Assembly: GCA_015163845.1 (NCBI GenBank)
Contig: JAAOII010000020.1
Location: forward strand, 1 to 6,540
DNA from: Candidatus Portiera sp.
GTDB taxonomy: Bacteria > Pseudomonadota > Gammaproteobacteria > CBDBNL01 > JAAOII01
Length of the DNA stretch: 6,540 nt
Direction: 5' to 3'
Program-made: the position numbers and the translations under genes
Shown here: one piece after another, positions 1 to 5,116 of the stretch
How positions within the stretch are numbered: the first letter of the stretch is position 1
How the letters are laid out: every line of letters starts with the position of its first letter
The notes under the pieces: generated by a model
The model's input: the letters and a program-made list of their open reading frames with translations, nothing else
Told to the model about the DNA's origin: nothing
Database searches by the model: none

Positions 1-1
1 C

Positions 2-553
2 AACAATTGGCAGAAAGCCAAAAACAATCTAGCCAAGTGGCATTTCAAAGCAAGTATGAAAAGAAGAGATGTAGCTCATAAGATTTCCAACAAGATATCC
101 TGTCCAAGTGAAAACCAAGCAAGGAGAGTTATCCTAGAGGACATAAACCTCAACAACCTAACCCGTAAAGGCAAGCGCAAGAGAGGACTTAACCGTTCTC
201 TGCTAGATTCTTGTCTGGGTGAGATTAGACAAAAGTTGGAATACAAAAGTGCAGCAGTACATAAGATAGATAAGTTCTATCCGAGTAGTAAAACCTGTAA
301 TGTTTGTGGTCATAAAAATCAACTGCTAAAGTTGAGTGATCGACAATGGAGTTGTATTATATGTACAACTCAACATGACAGAGACATTAATGCTGCAAAA
401 AATATTCTGAATAAGTGGTTGGAGGACAACCCCATTTATATATTTTGGGGAGGGGTCGTAAGACCTCGCATCATCCAAGCTCCCCCCACATATTTATGGT
501 GGGACTCCTTATTGGTGCGAGGCAACCCCGTTGAAGCAAGAAGTTCCCAATAA
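2..553 (+). CDS. tnpB: TnpB RNA-guided nuclease of an IS200/IS605-type element, C-terminal half (5' cut by window edge)
   Basis: The frame is open from base 2, so the gene continues off the left edge; an ATG at 56 is internal. The 183 visible residues match the second half of TnpB (family usually about 370-400 aa). Seen in order: a Lys/Arg-rich helix; RuvC-II with the acidic pair in VILED (Glu46 of the visible part); a basic linker; FYPSSKTC; a zinc finger with Cys99, Cys102, Cys118 and Cys121; and RuvC-III HDRDINAAKNI (125-135). All motifs of this half are intact with no frameshift, so it is not visibly decayed. The RuvC-I aspartate lies outside the window. The last 40 or so residues are encoded by the folded right-end/omega-RNA region, as is usual for TnpB, and the stop TAA lies inside the terminal hairpin. 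Known for the family: an omega-RNA-guided DNA endonuclease that helps retain the transposon. No tnpA is visible. Confidence 0.9.
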   Translation, partial: NNWQKAKNNLAKWHFKASMKRRDVAHKISNKISCPSENQARRVILEDINLNNLTRKGKRKRGLNRSLLDSCLGEIRQKLEYKSAAVHKIDKFYPSSKTCNVCGHKNQLLKLSDRQWSCIICTTQHDRDINAAKNILNKWLEDNPIYIFWGGVVRPRIIQAPPTYLWWDSLLVRGNPVEARSSQ

Positions 554-567
554 TTGAATTGTTGGGA
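425..567 (+). ncRNA. Probable omega-RNA (right-end RNA) scaffold of the TnpB element
   Basis: The tnpB 3' end is highly structured. A long stem pairs CCTCGCA (464-470) with TGCGAGG (516-522) and continues as CCAA (475-478) with TTGG (512-515), leaving TCAT as a bulge. Inside it a hairpin pairs CCCAC (485-489) with GTGGG (499-503). Upstream, CCCCA (430-434) can pair with TGGGG (446-450). Downstream comes GTTGAAGCAAGAAG, close to a sequence widely conserved at the 3' end of IS605-type tnpB genes, then a 9-bp hairpin (545-567). In this family the guide RNA scaffold overlaps the tnpB 3' end and the guide is read from DNA just past the element. The 5' boundary given here is approximate, and transcription is not shown. 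Confidence 0.65.
545..567 (+). repeat. Right-end terminal hairpin of the IS200/IS605 element
   Basis: This is an imperfect palindrome with a 9-bp stem (545-553 with 559-567, one G-U pair) and the loop TTGAA. It carries the tnpB stop codon (551-553) and lies where IS200/IS605 elements have a subterminal hairpin recognised by the TnpA transposase. No T-run follows, so it is not a typical intrinsic terminator. The exact element end is probably within about 10 nt after the hairpin but cannot be fixed without an empty-site sequence. Confidence 0.6.
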
Positions 568-573
568 GTGTCC

Positions 574-579
574 TATAAT
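574..579 (+). promoter_or_regulatory. -10 box of tilS, leaderless spacing
   Basis: A perfect TATAAT stands exactly 6 nt before the ATG at 586, so initiation 7 nt downstream of the box would start the mRNA at the A of the start codon. No good -35 box is seen at 16-18 nt; that space is filled by the transposon's terminal hairpin. The same geometry occurs at leuC and at the glycosyltransferase gene. Confidence 0.6.
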
Positions 580-585
580 AAAGAT

Positions 586-2253
586 ATGGCAATCAATGAT
601 AGTGACTCAAAAGAGCGTAAAGAATTAAGTTTGCCTGATAGCTTTAATGACTTTAATTCTATTGACTTTAATTCCGTTGAGCTGGGTATATTGAATATCC
701 TGCAGAAACTAGGAGTCAGTGAGAGTGTATCAGAAAATATAAACAAGCGGCGGATATTTATTGCTTATAGTGGCGGTATGGACTCATCAGTACTTTTAAA
801 TGCTTGTGTTAGTTTACGCCAGAATAAATTATTAAATCTACCTATATGTGCATGGCATGTGAATCATCAGTTGCAAGCTAAGGCGGATGAATGGGAAGAA
901 CATTGTAGAGTTGAAGTCAAAAAATATGCGGTGGAATTGCGAGTATCCAAAATAATGAACAAAATGAATAAAACATCTAAAAAAACATATAAGTCAGAAA
1001 GTATTGAGATGTTTGCTCGACGCTCCCGCTATGATATTTGGCAGAAAGAACTTAAACCAGGGGATATTCTTCTGCAGGCCCACCACCAACGAGATCAAGC
1101 AGAAACGGTGCTATTACGTATAGTGCGTGCCAGTCCTAATCTCAAAGGTATTCCTCAAGTCCGAGATATTCATACTAAAGATGAATTGCAGTTAAGTGAA
1201 TATCCCAAACTAGAAGATTTAAGTAAAAAGATATTGATTGTGCGTCCACTACTTGATGTGGACAAACAAACTATCACTGACTATGCCCAACAACATAATA
1301 TCAAATATATCATTGACGCTTCCAATTCTGATACCGGTTATGAAAGAAATTACATCCGTCACAAGGTTTTACCTCTGTTAGAAGAGAAGTGGACTGGAGC
1401 TGAGCATAGCATAGCTGCAAGTGCACAACGACTCAGTGGTTATAATCAAATAGCAGCAGAAAAGCAGCTTCTGTTATTAGAAAGGTTTTGTATTACTCGT
1501 GGCACGAGTCGCACGAGCGACTCCAGTGTATATGATTATATTCCTCTTCTAAAAACCATAAGCCCTGATATGTTTGACTTGTCAAGTCATGAGTTTGAAT
1601 TAGTTATCAGGGCGTGGCTCCAAAAACTCTCTTTACCACCTCCAGCAACTGTAGCTATCAAAGAATTGCGTCGCCAGCTACTTGACGGCTATAGACAAGC
1701 TACTCTGGAAGTGGGCAAGGGTATTACTTGGCAAAAGGGCTTCATTAGATTATATAGAGAACATCTATATGCCATAACAGCTATTGATGCTGCTGCAAAT
1801 AAAGATGCTATTGTTATAAATATGTCTGCGGATATGCCTATAGATATGTCTGGGAATATGCCACTAGGTAAACTATCGCTTAATAAAGTAGATAATCTTG
1901 ACGTCTATAATGAGCAGCTTGAGGCAGAAGCAAAAACAAAACAGGAACTCATTTATGTTGTGAACTTAGATTGGGAAGAACTTATGGCAACTTACCCCAG
2001 CGATGAATTAACTATTAACTTTCGAAAAGCTAGTGAGAATATGATTATTCACAAGAATGGTCCCACCAAAGAACTGAAGAAACTATTCCAAGAATATGCT
2101 ATTCCTCCTTGGCTCAGGGACTACTTGCCTCTTATATCCGTAGATGATGAAATAATTGCGATACCTGGTATAGGATGCCATCCTAAATATAAGGTGCAGG
2201 AAAGAAGCAATAAGGCATTCAGTACTATTTGGGCACCCTTCCAAGGGACCTAA
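586..2253 (+). CDS. tilS: tRNA(Ile)-lysidine synthetase TilS, enlarged
   Basis: TilS uses ATP to attach lysine to C34 of tRNA-Ile(CAU), switching it from Met to Ile identity and AUG to AUA decoding; it is an essential cytosolic enzyme. From the ATG at 586 the protein has 555 residues, longer than the roughly 430 of E. coli TilS. Seen: PP-loop YSGGMDSS (61-68); HVNHQL (91-96); ARRSRYD (144-150); QAHHQRDQAETVLLRI (164-179), the family signature; IVRPLL (218-223); NYIRHKVLPLL (255-265); and a C-terminal tRNA-binding domain ending in PPWLRDYLPLI and IPGIGCHPKYKV (about 480-537). The extra length lies at the N-terminus (about 50 residues before RRIFIAYSGG), near 300-335, and at 405-450, where short repeats occur. 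A TTG at 559 would add nine residues but lies in the transposon hairpin. I chose ATG 586 because of the TATAAT box 6 nt upstream. Stop TAA at 2251. Confidence 0.95.
   Translation: MAINDSDSKERKELSLPDSFNDFNSIDFNSVELGILNILQKLGVSESVSENINKRRIFIAYSGGMDSSVLLNACVSLRQNKLLNLPICAWHVNHQLQAKADEWEEHCRVEVKKYAVELRVSKIMNKMNKTSKKTYKSESIEMFARRSRYDIWQKELKPGDILLQAHHQRDQAETVLLRIVRASPNLKGIPQVRDIHTKDELQLSEYPKLEDLSKKILIVRPLLDVDKQTITDYAQQHNIKYIIDASNSDTGYERNYIRHKVLPLLEEKWTGAEHSIAASAQRLSGYNQIAAEKQLLLLERFCITRGTSRTSDSSVYDYIPLLKTISPDMFDLSSHEFELVIRAWLQKLSLPPPATVAIKELRRQLLDGYRQATLEVGKGITWQKGFIRLYREHLYAITAIDAAANKDAIVINMSADMPIDMSGNMPLGKLSLNKVDNLDVYNEQLEAEAKTKQELIYVVNLDWEELMATYPSDELTINFRKASENMIIHKNGPTKELKKLFQEYAIPPWLRDYLPLISVDDEIIAIPGIGCHPKYKVQERSNKAFSTIWAPFQGT
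1822..1869 (+). repeat. Four in-frame 12-nt tandem units within tilS
   Basis: Four consecutive degenerate 12-nt units each start with ATG and encode MSAD, MPID, MSGN and MPLG. They lie in a linker between the middle and C-terminal domains of TilS, where the protein is longer than usual. This looks like a tandem codon-block expansion tolerated in a loop. Confidence 0.7.
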
Positions 2254-2261
2254 ACTATATT

Positions 2262-2328
2262 GGGCGCTTAGCTCAGCTGAAACAGAGAGAGCACCGCTCT
2301 GAATATATAGCTCCAAGGCGGGGGTGCA
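2262..2328 (+). pseudogene. tRNA-Val-like fragment 1 (5' part, altered loops, no T arm)
   Basis: It matches the tRNA-Val at 2558 perfectly in three blocks: GGGCGCTTAGCTCAGCTG (2262-2279), GAGAGCACCGC (2287-2297) and CAAGGCGGGGGT (2314-2325). Between them, the D-loop has AAACAGA in place of one G, and the anticodon region has 16 nt (2298-2313) in place of CCTTA, which removes the anticodon. After 2325 a base is lost, similarity ends at GCA, and the T arm and 3' acceptor strand are absent. It cannot fold as a tRNA. An alternative hairpin AGAGC-ACC-GCTCT (2288-2300) is possible. Confidence 0.85.
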
Positions 2329-2363
2329 AAATATCTAAATGCTCCATATTTATTAATATTTTC

Positions 2364-2392
2364 TTGATTTTAACTCCACACTGAATTAAAAT
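2364..2392 (+). promoter_or_regulatory. Putative sigma70-type promoter before tRNA-like fragment 2
   Basis: TTGATT (2364-2369) and TAAAAT (2387-2392) are separated by 17 bp. This is the duplicate of the promoter in front of the genuine tRNA-Val, base for base, so fragment 2 is predicted to be transcribed in the same way. Confidence 0.5.
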
Positions 2393-2409
2393 ATCTATAT
2401 AACTATATT

Positions 2410-2476
2410 GGGCGCTTAGCTCAGCTGAAACAGAGAGAGCACCGCTCTGAATATATAGCTCCAAGGCGGGGGTGCA
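2410..2476 (+). pseudogene. tRNA-Val-like fragment 2 (5' part, altered loops, no T arm)
   Basis: It is identical to fragment 1 over the tRNA-like region: the same 18-nt 5' block, the same AAACAGA D-loop insertion, the same 16-nt anticodon replacement, and no T arm. Unlike fragment 1, it has the full upstream region of the real tRNA-Val, with a candidate promoter at 2364-2392. A read from here could continue through the spacer into the real tRNA-Val. Confidence 0.85.
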
Positions 2477-2511
2477 AAATGTCTAAATGCTCCATATTTA
2501 TTAATATTTTC

Positions 2512-2540
2512 TTGATTTTAACTCCACACTGAATTAAAAT
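2512..2540 (+). promoter_or_regulatory. Putative sigma70-type promoter of tRNA-Val
   Basis: TTGATT (2512-2517), a 17-bp spacer and TAAAAT (2535-2540) are placed so that transcription would begin about 10 nt before the tRNA at 2558, leaving a short leader for RNase P. The box lies inside the 148-bp repeat, so an identical copy precedes fragment 2. Confidence 0.55.
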
Positions 2541-2557
2541 ATCTATATAACTATATT

Positions 2558-2630
2558 GGGCGCTTAGCTCAGCTGGGAGAGCACCGCCCTTACAAGGCGG
2601 GGGTCGCAGGTTCAAGCCCTGCAGCGCCCA
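2558..2630 (+). tRNA. tRNA-Val (anticodon UAC)
   Basis: It gives a complete cloverleaf. Acceptor GGGCGCT pairs with AGCGCCC (2623-2629) without mismatch; D stem is GCTC/GAGC; anticodon stem is CCGCC/GGCGG around loop CTTACAA with anticodon TAC at 2591-2593; variable loop is GGGTC; T stem is GCAGG/CCTGC with loop TTCAAGC; discriminator is A2630. The 3' CCA is not encoded, so a CCA-adding enzyme is needed. It is the only intact member of four tRNA-Val-like copies here. Confidence 0.97.
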
Positions 2631-2655
2631 TATATGTTTATGTTTAATTGTAAAA

Positions 2656-2721
2656 TGGGAGAGCACCGCACTTGGATACTTACCAAGGCGGGAGTCGCAG
2701 GTTCAAGCCCTGCAGCGCCCA
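2656..2721 (+). pseudogene. tRNA-Val-like fragment 3 (3' part, extended anticodon arm, no 5' acceptor)
   Basis: It matches tRNA-Val from TGGGAGAGCACCGC (2656-2669) and again from CAAGGCGG (2684) to the 3' terminal A2721, with one substitution (A2693). Together these cover the 3' anticodon strand, T arm and 3' acceptor strand. Between them 14 nt replace CCTTA. The inserted bases extend the anticodon stem: CTTGG (2671-2675) pairs with CCAAG (2683-2687), capping a 7-nt loop ATACTTA. The 5' acceptor strand and the 5' D strand are missing, so no cloverleaf forms in cis. Confidence 0.8.
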
Positions 2722-2722
2722 T

Positions 2723-2728
2723 TATAAT
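2723..2728 (+). promoter_or_regulatory. Candidate -10 box for tRNA-Asp
   Basis: A perfect TATAAT lies 19 nt before the first base of tRNA-Asp, giving a predicted leader of about 13 nt. No clear -35 is seen, since that position falls in the T arm of the tRNA-Val 3' fragment. Cotranscription from the tRNA-Val promoter is an alternative. Confidence 0.4.
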
Positions 2729-2747
2729 TATTAAGTAACTAAAGGTA

Positions 2748-2822
2748 GGAGCAGTAGCTCAGTTTGGTTAGAGTACCGGCCTGTCACGCCGGGGGTCGCG
2801 GGTTCGAGTCCCGTCTGCTCCG
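2748..2822 (+). tRNA. tRNA-Asp (anticodon GUC)
   Basis: Acceptor GGAGCAG pairs with CTGCTCC (2815-2821); D stem GCTC/GAGT has one G-U pair; anticodon stem is CCGGC/GCCGG around CTGTCAC with GTC at 2783-2785; variable loop is GGGTC; T stem is GCGGG/CCCGT with loop TTCGAGT; discriminator is G2822, as expected for Asp. CCA is not encoded. A run of five T follows directly (2823-2827) and may aid termination. Confidence 0.97.
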
Positions 2823-2938
2823 TTTTTACCTACCTATTTTTATCTATATATAGTTGGGTATTTCAAGATGATGTCATCTTTGACATAATCTCTTGAACCA
2901 TCTATATTTCCTTTTGTATATCTCCATCTCCTCAATAG
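2823..2938. other. Intergenic gap between convergent tRNA-Asp and zapE
   Basis: An AT-rich spacer of 116 bp with no gene. It has T-runs at 2823-2827 and about 2837-2841 on the plus strand. A small hairpin pairs CAAGATG (2864-2870) with CATCTTTG (2875-2882, one bulged T) around a 4-nt loop. Neither strand has a T-run directly after the hairpin, so it is not a convincing intrinsic terminator, although a convergent gap is where one is expected. Confidence 0.5.
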
Positions 2939-4072
2939 CTAGTCAATAGCTTGGGTTTTCATATAGGAGGAGGATTGCATCTCTCTAAGGCGGCTAAGAG
3001 TTCTACCACTTTCATCCATGCTGGCATTATTTGAGTTAGCGGATTCTTGTTTGTTATTGCTGTTAGCAGCATAAAGTTCTTCTAGTGGAGCTTCAGTTGT
3101 CAGGATAAGTTTTATCTTGCGATCATAAAGCACATCCACCAACCAAGTAAAACGTCTGGAGGCATCAGATAATTTATTGCCAGTGAGTTGGGGGACATTG
3201 GAAACCATTAAGGTACCAAACCTTTCCGCTAAGCGTAAATAATCAATTTGCGAGCGGGCTTTCTGACAAATATCAGAAAAATCAAACCATATTGCATCCG
3301 AAGTTCGGTTAATAGCTTTTAAGCTACGTCCCTGTAATATAACTTGTTCTTCCAAGTATATGCCACAGGCAATCTTGTCAAAAATACCTTGCATTTTTTT
3401 CTTATTCTCATCATTATTGGGAGAGAAATATACTTCGCTATCACCCAACAATAGTTGGCGGTAATCACTGGGTCCATCCAACTTCATCACTGTAAAATCA
3501 TTTTCAATTATTTTAATGGCTGGGATAAATAAGTGGCGAGCCAAGCCATTAGGGTAAAGTTCTTTGGGGGCATAGTTAGAAGTCATTACAAATTTTACGT
3601 CTCTCTTTATTAATTCACGTAAAAGTTCCTTCATTATCATGGCATCCGCTATGTCGGATATGTGGAACTCATCAAAGCATAATATGCGGCAGTCCTTTGC
3701 CAGGTCTTCGGCTATTGCACTTAAAGCATTTCCACTTGATGGTTTACTGGATACCCCCTTGTGCTCATTCATTTGTTGATGAAAGTGTCGCATAAAAGAA
3801 TGGAAGTGGACTCGTTTCTTTGGCATATCTGGCAAACTCAAATAGAAGCCATCCATTAACAAGGTCTTGCCTCGCCCTACTTTGCCGTGAATATAAAGTC
3901 CTTGAGGCATAGTTTTCTTTTTACGTGAAAATAGTAGCCCTCTTTTATTTTCTATGGGGTGATTGAGTTGTTCAGCAAAGGAATGCAATATTTTAACTAC
4001 AGTCAATTGTCTGGCATCGGCTTTTATCTTGCCTTGTTCAACAAGTCCATCATACCAGTTAAGCACATTCAT
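2939..4072 (-). CDS. zapE: ZapE/AFG1-family P-loop ATPase
   Basis: A protein of 377 residues from the ATG at 4072, of normal family length. Seen: Walker A GKVGRGKT (63-70); HFHSFM (89-94); Walker B ILCFDEF (130-136); HISDIADAMIM; sensor-1 MTSN (163-166); PNGLARHLF with a conserved Arg (179); and the family C-terminal block RFTWLVDVLYDRKIKLILTT. Bacterial ZapE is an ATPase linked to FtsZ ring dynamics in E. coli; the mitochondrial homologue AFG1/LACE1 acts in protein quality control. The chosen ATG forms an ATGA overlap with the upstream glycosyltransferase stop, implying translational coupling. An in-frame ATG at 4096 would add eight residues (MAHLAGQA) and cannot be excluded; neither start has a clear Shine-Dalgarno. 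Odd: the repeat ANSNN-KQES-ANSNN (336-349) is inserted after PLEELY. Stop TAG at 2939-2941. Confidence 0.93.
   Translation of the reverse strand: MNVLNWYDGLVEQGKIKADARQLTVVKILHSFAEQLNHPIENKRGLLFSRKKKTMPQGLYIHGKVGRGKTLLMDGFYLSLPDMPKKRVHFHSFMRHFHQQMNEHKGVSSKPSSGNALSAIAEDLAKDCRILCFDEFHISDIADAMIMKELLRELIKRDVKFVMTSNYAPKELYPNGLARHLFIPAIKIIENDFTVMKLDGPSDYRQLLLGDSEVYFSPNNDENKKKMQGIFDKIACGIYLEEQVILQGRSLKAINRTSDAIWFDFSDICQKARSQIDYLRLAERFGTLMVSNVPQLTGNKLSDASRRFTWLVDVLYDRKIKLILTTEAPLEELYAANSNNKQESANSNNASMDESGRTLSRLREMQSSSYMKTQAID
3026..3067 (-). repeat. In-frame duplicated ANSNN motif within zapE
   Basis: Two 15-nt segments (3053-3067 and 3026-3040, minus strand) both encode ANSNN and are separated by KQES. 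They differ at synonymous positions, so the duplication is not recent or is constrained at protein level. The site is a surface loop near the C-terminus, between PLEELY and the terminal Arg-rich helix. Confidence 0.55.
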
Positions 4073-5079
4073 TGCCTGACCAGCCAAGTGAGCCATCTCA
4101 TAATAGAGTGGTACAAAACTAACGAAGCATAAACATACTTGTTAAAACCACGACTTGAGGTAACTGCCAGTCCATAGAAGTCACGCAAAATACCATGTAG
4201 ATATGAGCGTCTAACTATTTTACTGGAACCTACAAGTTTGAATGTCTTAACTCTTGCCTGGATTGCCAACATTGCGGACTCTGGACTTTGTTTGGGGTCA
4301 TGGATAAAAGATAGAGACCCAGCATTCCCATTAATGCAATTATCTTTTGTAGCATCTTTTCCAGCGTCATTTGTAGCATCATTAACCGCATCATCAATTA
4401 CAGGGTCCTGTCGCCAAAACTTTGTTGGCGCCCCTGCCACAACTGACCATTCTCCTTGCATTGCAACTTGGCTGGCAAAAAGCATGTCCTCTCCTATGAC
4501 CATAGATTGGTCAAAGCCATCTTTGGGTAATGCAGAAATACGAAATAAACTACAGGAAAGAATGGATGACCCATAATACAACATCCAACTCACTGGTGCC
4601 TTAGCCATATCCTGCAGGTCGTCAAACACGGGCTTACTATGATATTGTTTCTTATGATCTTGTCCGTCTAATAAAGTAAGACGTGGTGATGAGACCGCAA
4701 CTACCTGTGCTTGTTCTTGCACTAGTTTAGTAGTAGCTTCTATGAAATTAGGTGAAAGTTCATCATCTGAGTCCAAGAATAAAACATAATCACAAACTTT
4801 ATTAGAATCCTTAATTTCAGACAATCCAAGATTACGAGCAGTTGAGGCATTACTGTGTTCTTGAGTGAGCAGAGTTATATTCACTCCGTTAATAATATTA
4901 TTCTTATCATCGCCAAGCCATTTACGGATATTGTTAGAGGTCTCGTCTGTTGAACCATCATTGACTATTATCAGATTACTCGGTAATAAACTCTGCTGCA
5001 TCACGGAATCTACCGCCCGTCGCCATAAAGTGGCACGGTTATAAACAGGGATGATAACTGCGGTAGTATTCTGGGGCAT
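4069..5079 (-). CDS. Family 2 (GT-A fold) glycosyltransferase
   Basis: A 336-residue inverting sugar transferase of the GT2 type, probably acting at the cytosolic face of the membrane on a surface glycan; donor and acceptor cannot be told. Seen: VIIPVYNR (8-15) opening the Rossmann-like half; IIVNDGSTD (37-45) for nucleotide binding; STARNLG (79-85); the metal-binding DSDDE (103-107) after a hydrophobic strand YVLFL; and GED (196-198) as likely catalytic-base motif. The C-terminus (about 314-334) is hydrophobic and aromatic (YVYASLVLYHSIMRWLTWLV), perhaps a membrane anchor. A TTG at 5085 would add two residues; I chose ATG 5079 because TATAAT lies 7 nt upstream. Odd: a low-complexity DAVN-DATN-DAGK-DATK stretch (230-245). 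The stop overlaps the zapE ATG as ATGA, so the two are cotranscribed. Confidence 0.9.
   Translation of the reverse strand: MPQNTTAVIIPVYNRATLWRRAVDSVMQQSLLPSNLIIVNDGSTDETSNNIRKWLGDDKNNIINGVNITLLTQEHSNASTARNLGLSEIKDSNKVCDYVLFLDSDDELSPNFIEATTKLVQEQAQVVAVSSPRLTLLDGQDHKKQYHSKPVFDDLQDMAKAPVSWMLYYGSSILSCSLFRISALPKDGFDQSMVIGEDMLFASQVAMQGEWSVVAGAPTKFWRQDPVIDDAVNDATNDAGKDATKDNCINGNAGSLSFIHDPKQSPESAMLAIQARVKTFKLVGSSKIVRRSYLHGILRDFYGLAVTSSRGFNKYVYASLVLYHSIMRWLTWLVRQ
4345..4392 (-). repeat. Four in-frame 12-nt tandem units within the glycosyltransferase gene
   Basis: On the minus strand four successive 12-nt units begin GAYGC and encode DAVN, DATN, DAGK and DATK. The insert lies after the FWRQDP motif, in a region with no catalytic motif. 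The same 12-nt period occurs in tilS. Confidence 0.75.
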
Positions 5080-5086
5080 TTTCAAT

Positions 5087-5092
5087 ATTATA
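5087..5092 (-). promoter_or_regulatory. -10 box of the glycosyltransferase-zapE operon, leaderless spacing
   Basis: On the minus strand TATAAT stands 7 nt before the ATG at 5079. There is no Shine-Dalgarno between them. It lies back to back with the leuC -10 box, 24 bp apart, so the two upstream regions overlap. Confidence 0.55.
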
Positions 5093-5116
5093 GAACATTC
5101 CCAGACGCCTTAAAGT

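Larger units (their letters stand above)
2253..2400 (+). repeat. 148-bp direct repeat, unit 1 (tRNA-Val 5' fragment plus AT-rich spacer)
   Basis: This unit starts at the last base of the tilS stop codon and is followed head to tail by unit 2. The two differ at one base (A2333 versus G2481). Each holds AACTATATT, a tRNA-Val-like stretch, then a spacer of about 70 bp that is identical to the region just upstream of the genuine tRNA-Val. The repeat identity continues past unit 2 into the first 18 nt of the real tRNA (to 2575). Near-identity implies recent duplication or gene conversion. Confidence 0.95.
2401..2548 (+). repeat. 148-bp direct repeat, unit 2
   Basis: This is the second head-to-tail unit, 147 of 148 bases identical to unit 1. 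Its 3' spacer forms the upstream region, including a likely promoter, of the functional tRNA-Val. No protein-coding content is credible in either unit. Confidence 0.95.

Noticed and set aside
545..567. Intrinsic terminator of tnpB
   Set aside because: The 9-bp hairpin is followed by GTGTCC, not a T-run; its place fits an IS200/IS605 right-end hairpin better.
2083..2666. Three minus-strand reading frames of 63-81 codons across the tRNA repeats, sharing the peptide ELYIQSGALSVSAELSAQYS
   Set aside because: They are antisense readings of the tRNA-Val fragments and repeats; the shared peptide comes only from the DNA repeat. There is no ribosome binding site or recognisable protein family, and they overlap tilS or the tRNA.
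2666..2691. Intron in a tRNA anticodon loop
   Set aside because: The insert is only about 9 nt longer than normal, lacks group I intron features, and sits in a copy without a 5' acceptor strand, so splicing would not give a tRNA.
2253..2700. CRISPR-like array
   Set aside because: The units are 148 bp, contiguous and identical throughout, with no unique spacers; they are explained by tandem duplication of a tRNA-Val segment.
2656..2721. Integrase attachment site (3' tRNA duplication)
   Set aside because: A 3' tRNA end is duplicated, but only about 90 bp separates the copies, there is no integrase or cargo, and the copy has an internal anticodon insertion.
2864..2882. Intrinsic terminator between tRNA-Asp and zapE
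   Set aside because: The hairpin is short and AT-rich, and neither strand has a T-run directly after it.
4238..4576. Plus-strand frame of 112 codons
   Set aside because: It is antisense to the glycosyltransferase, whose frame holds clear GT2 motifs over the same bases.
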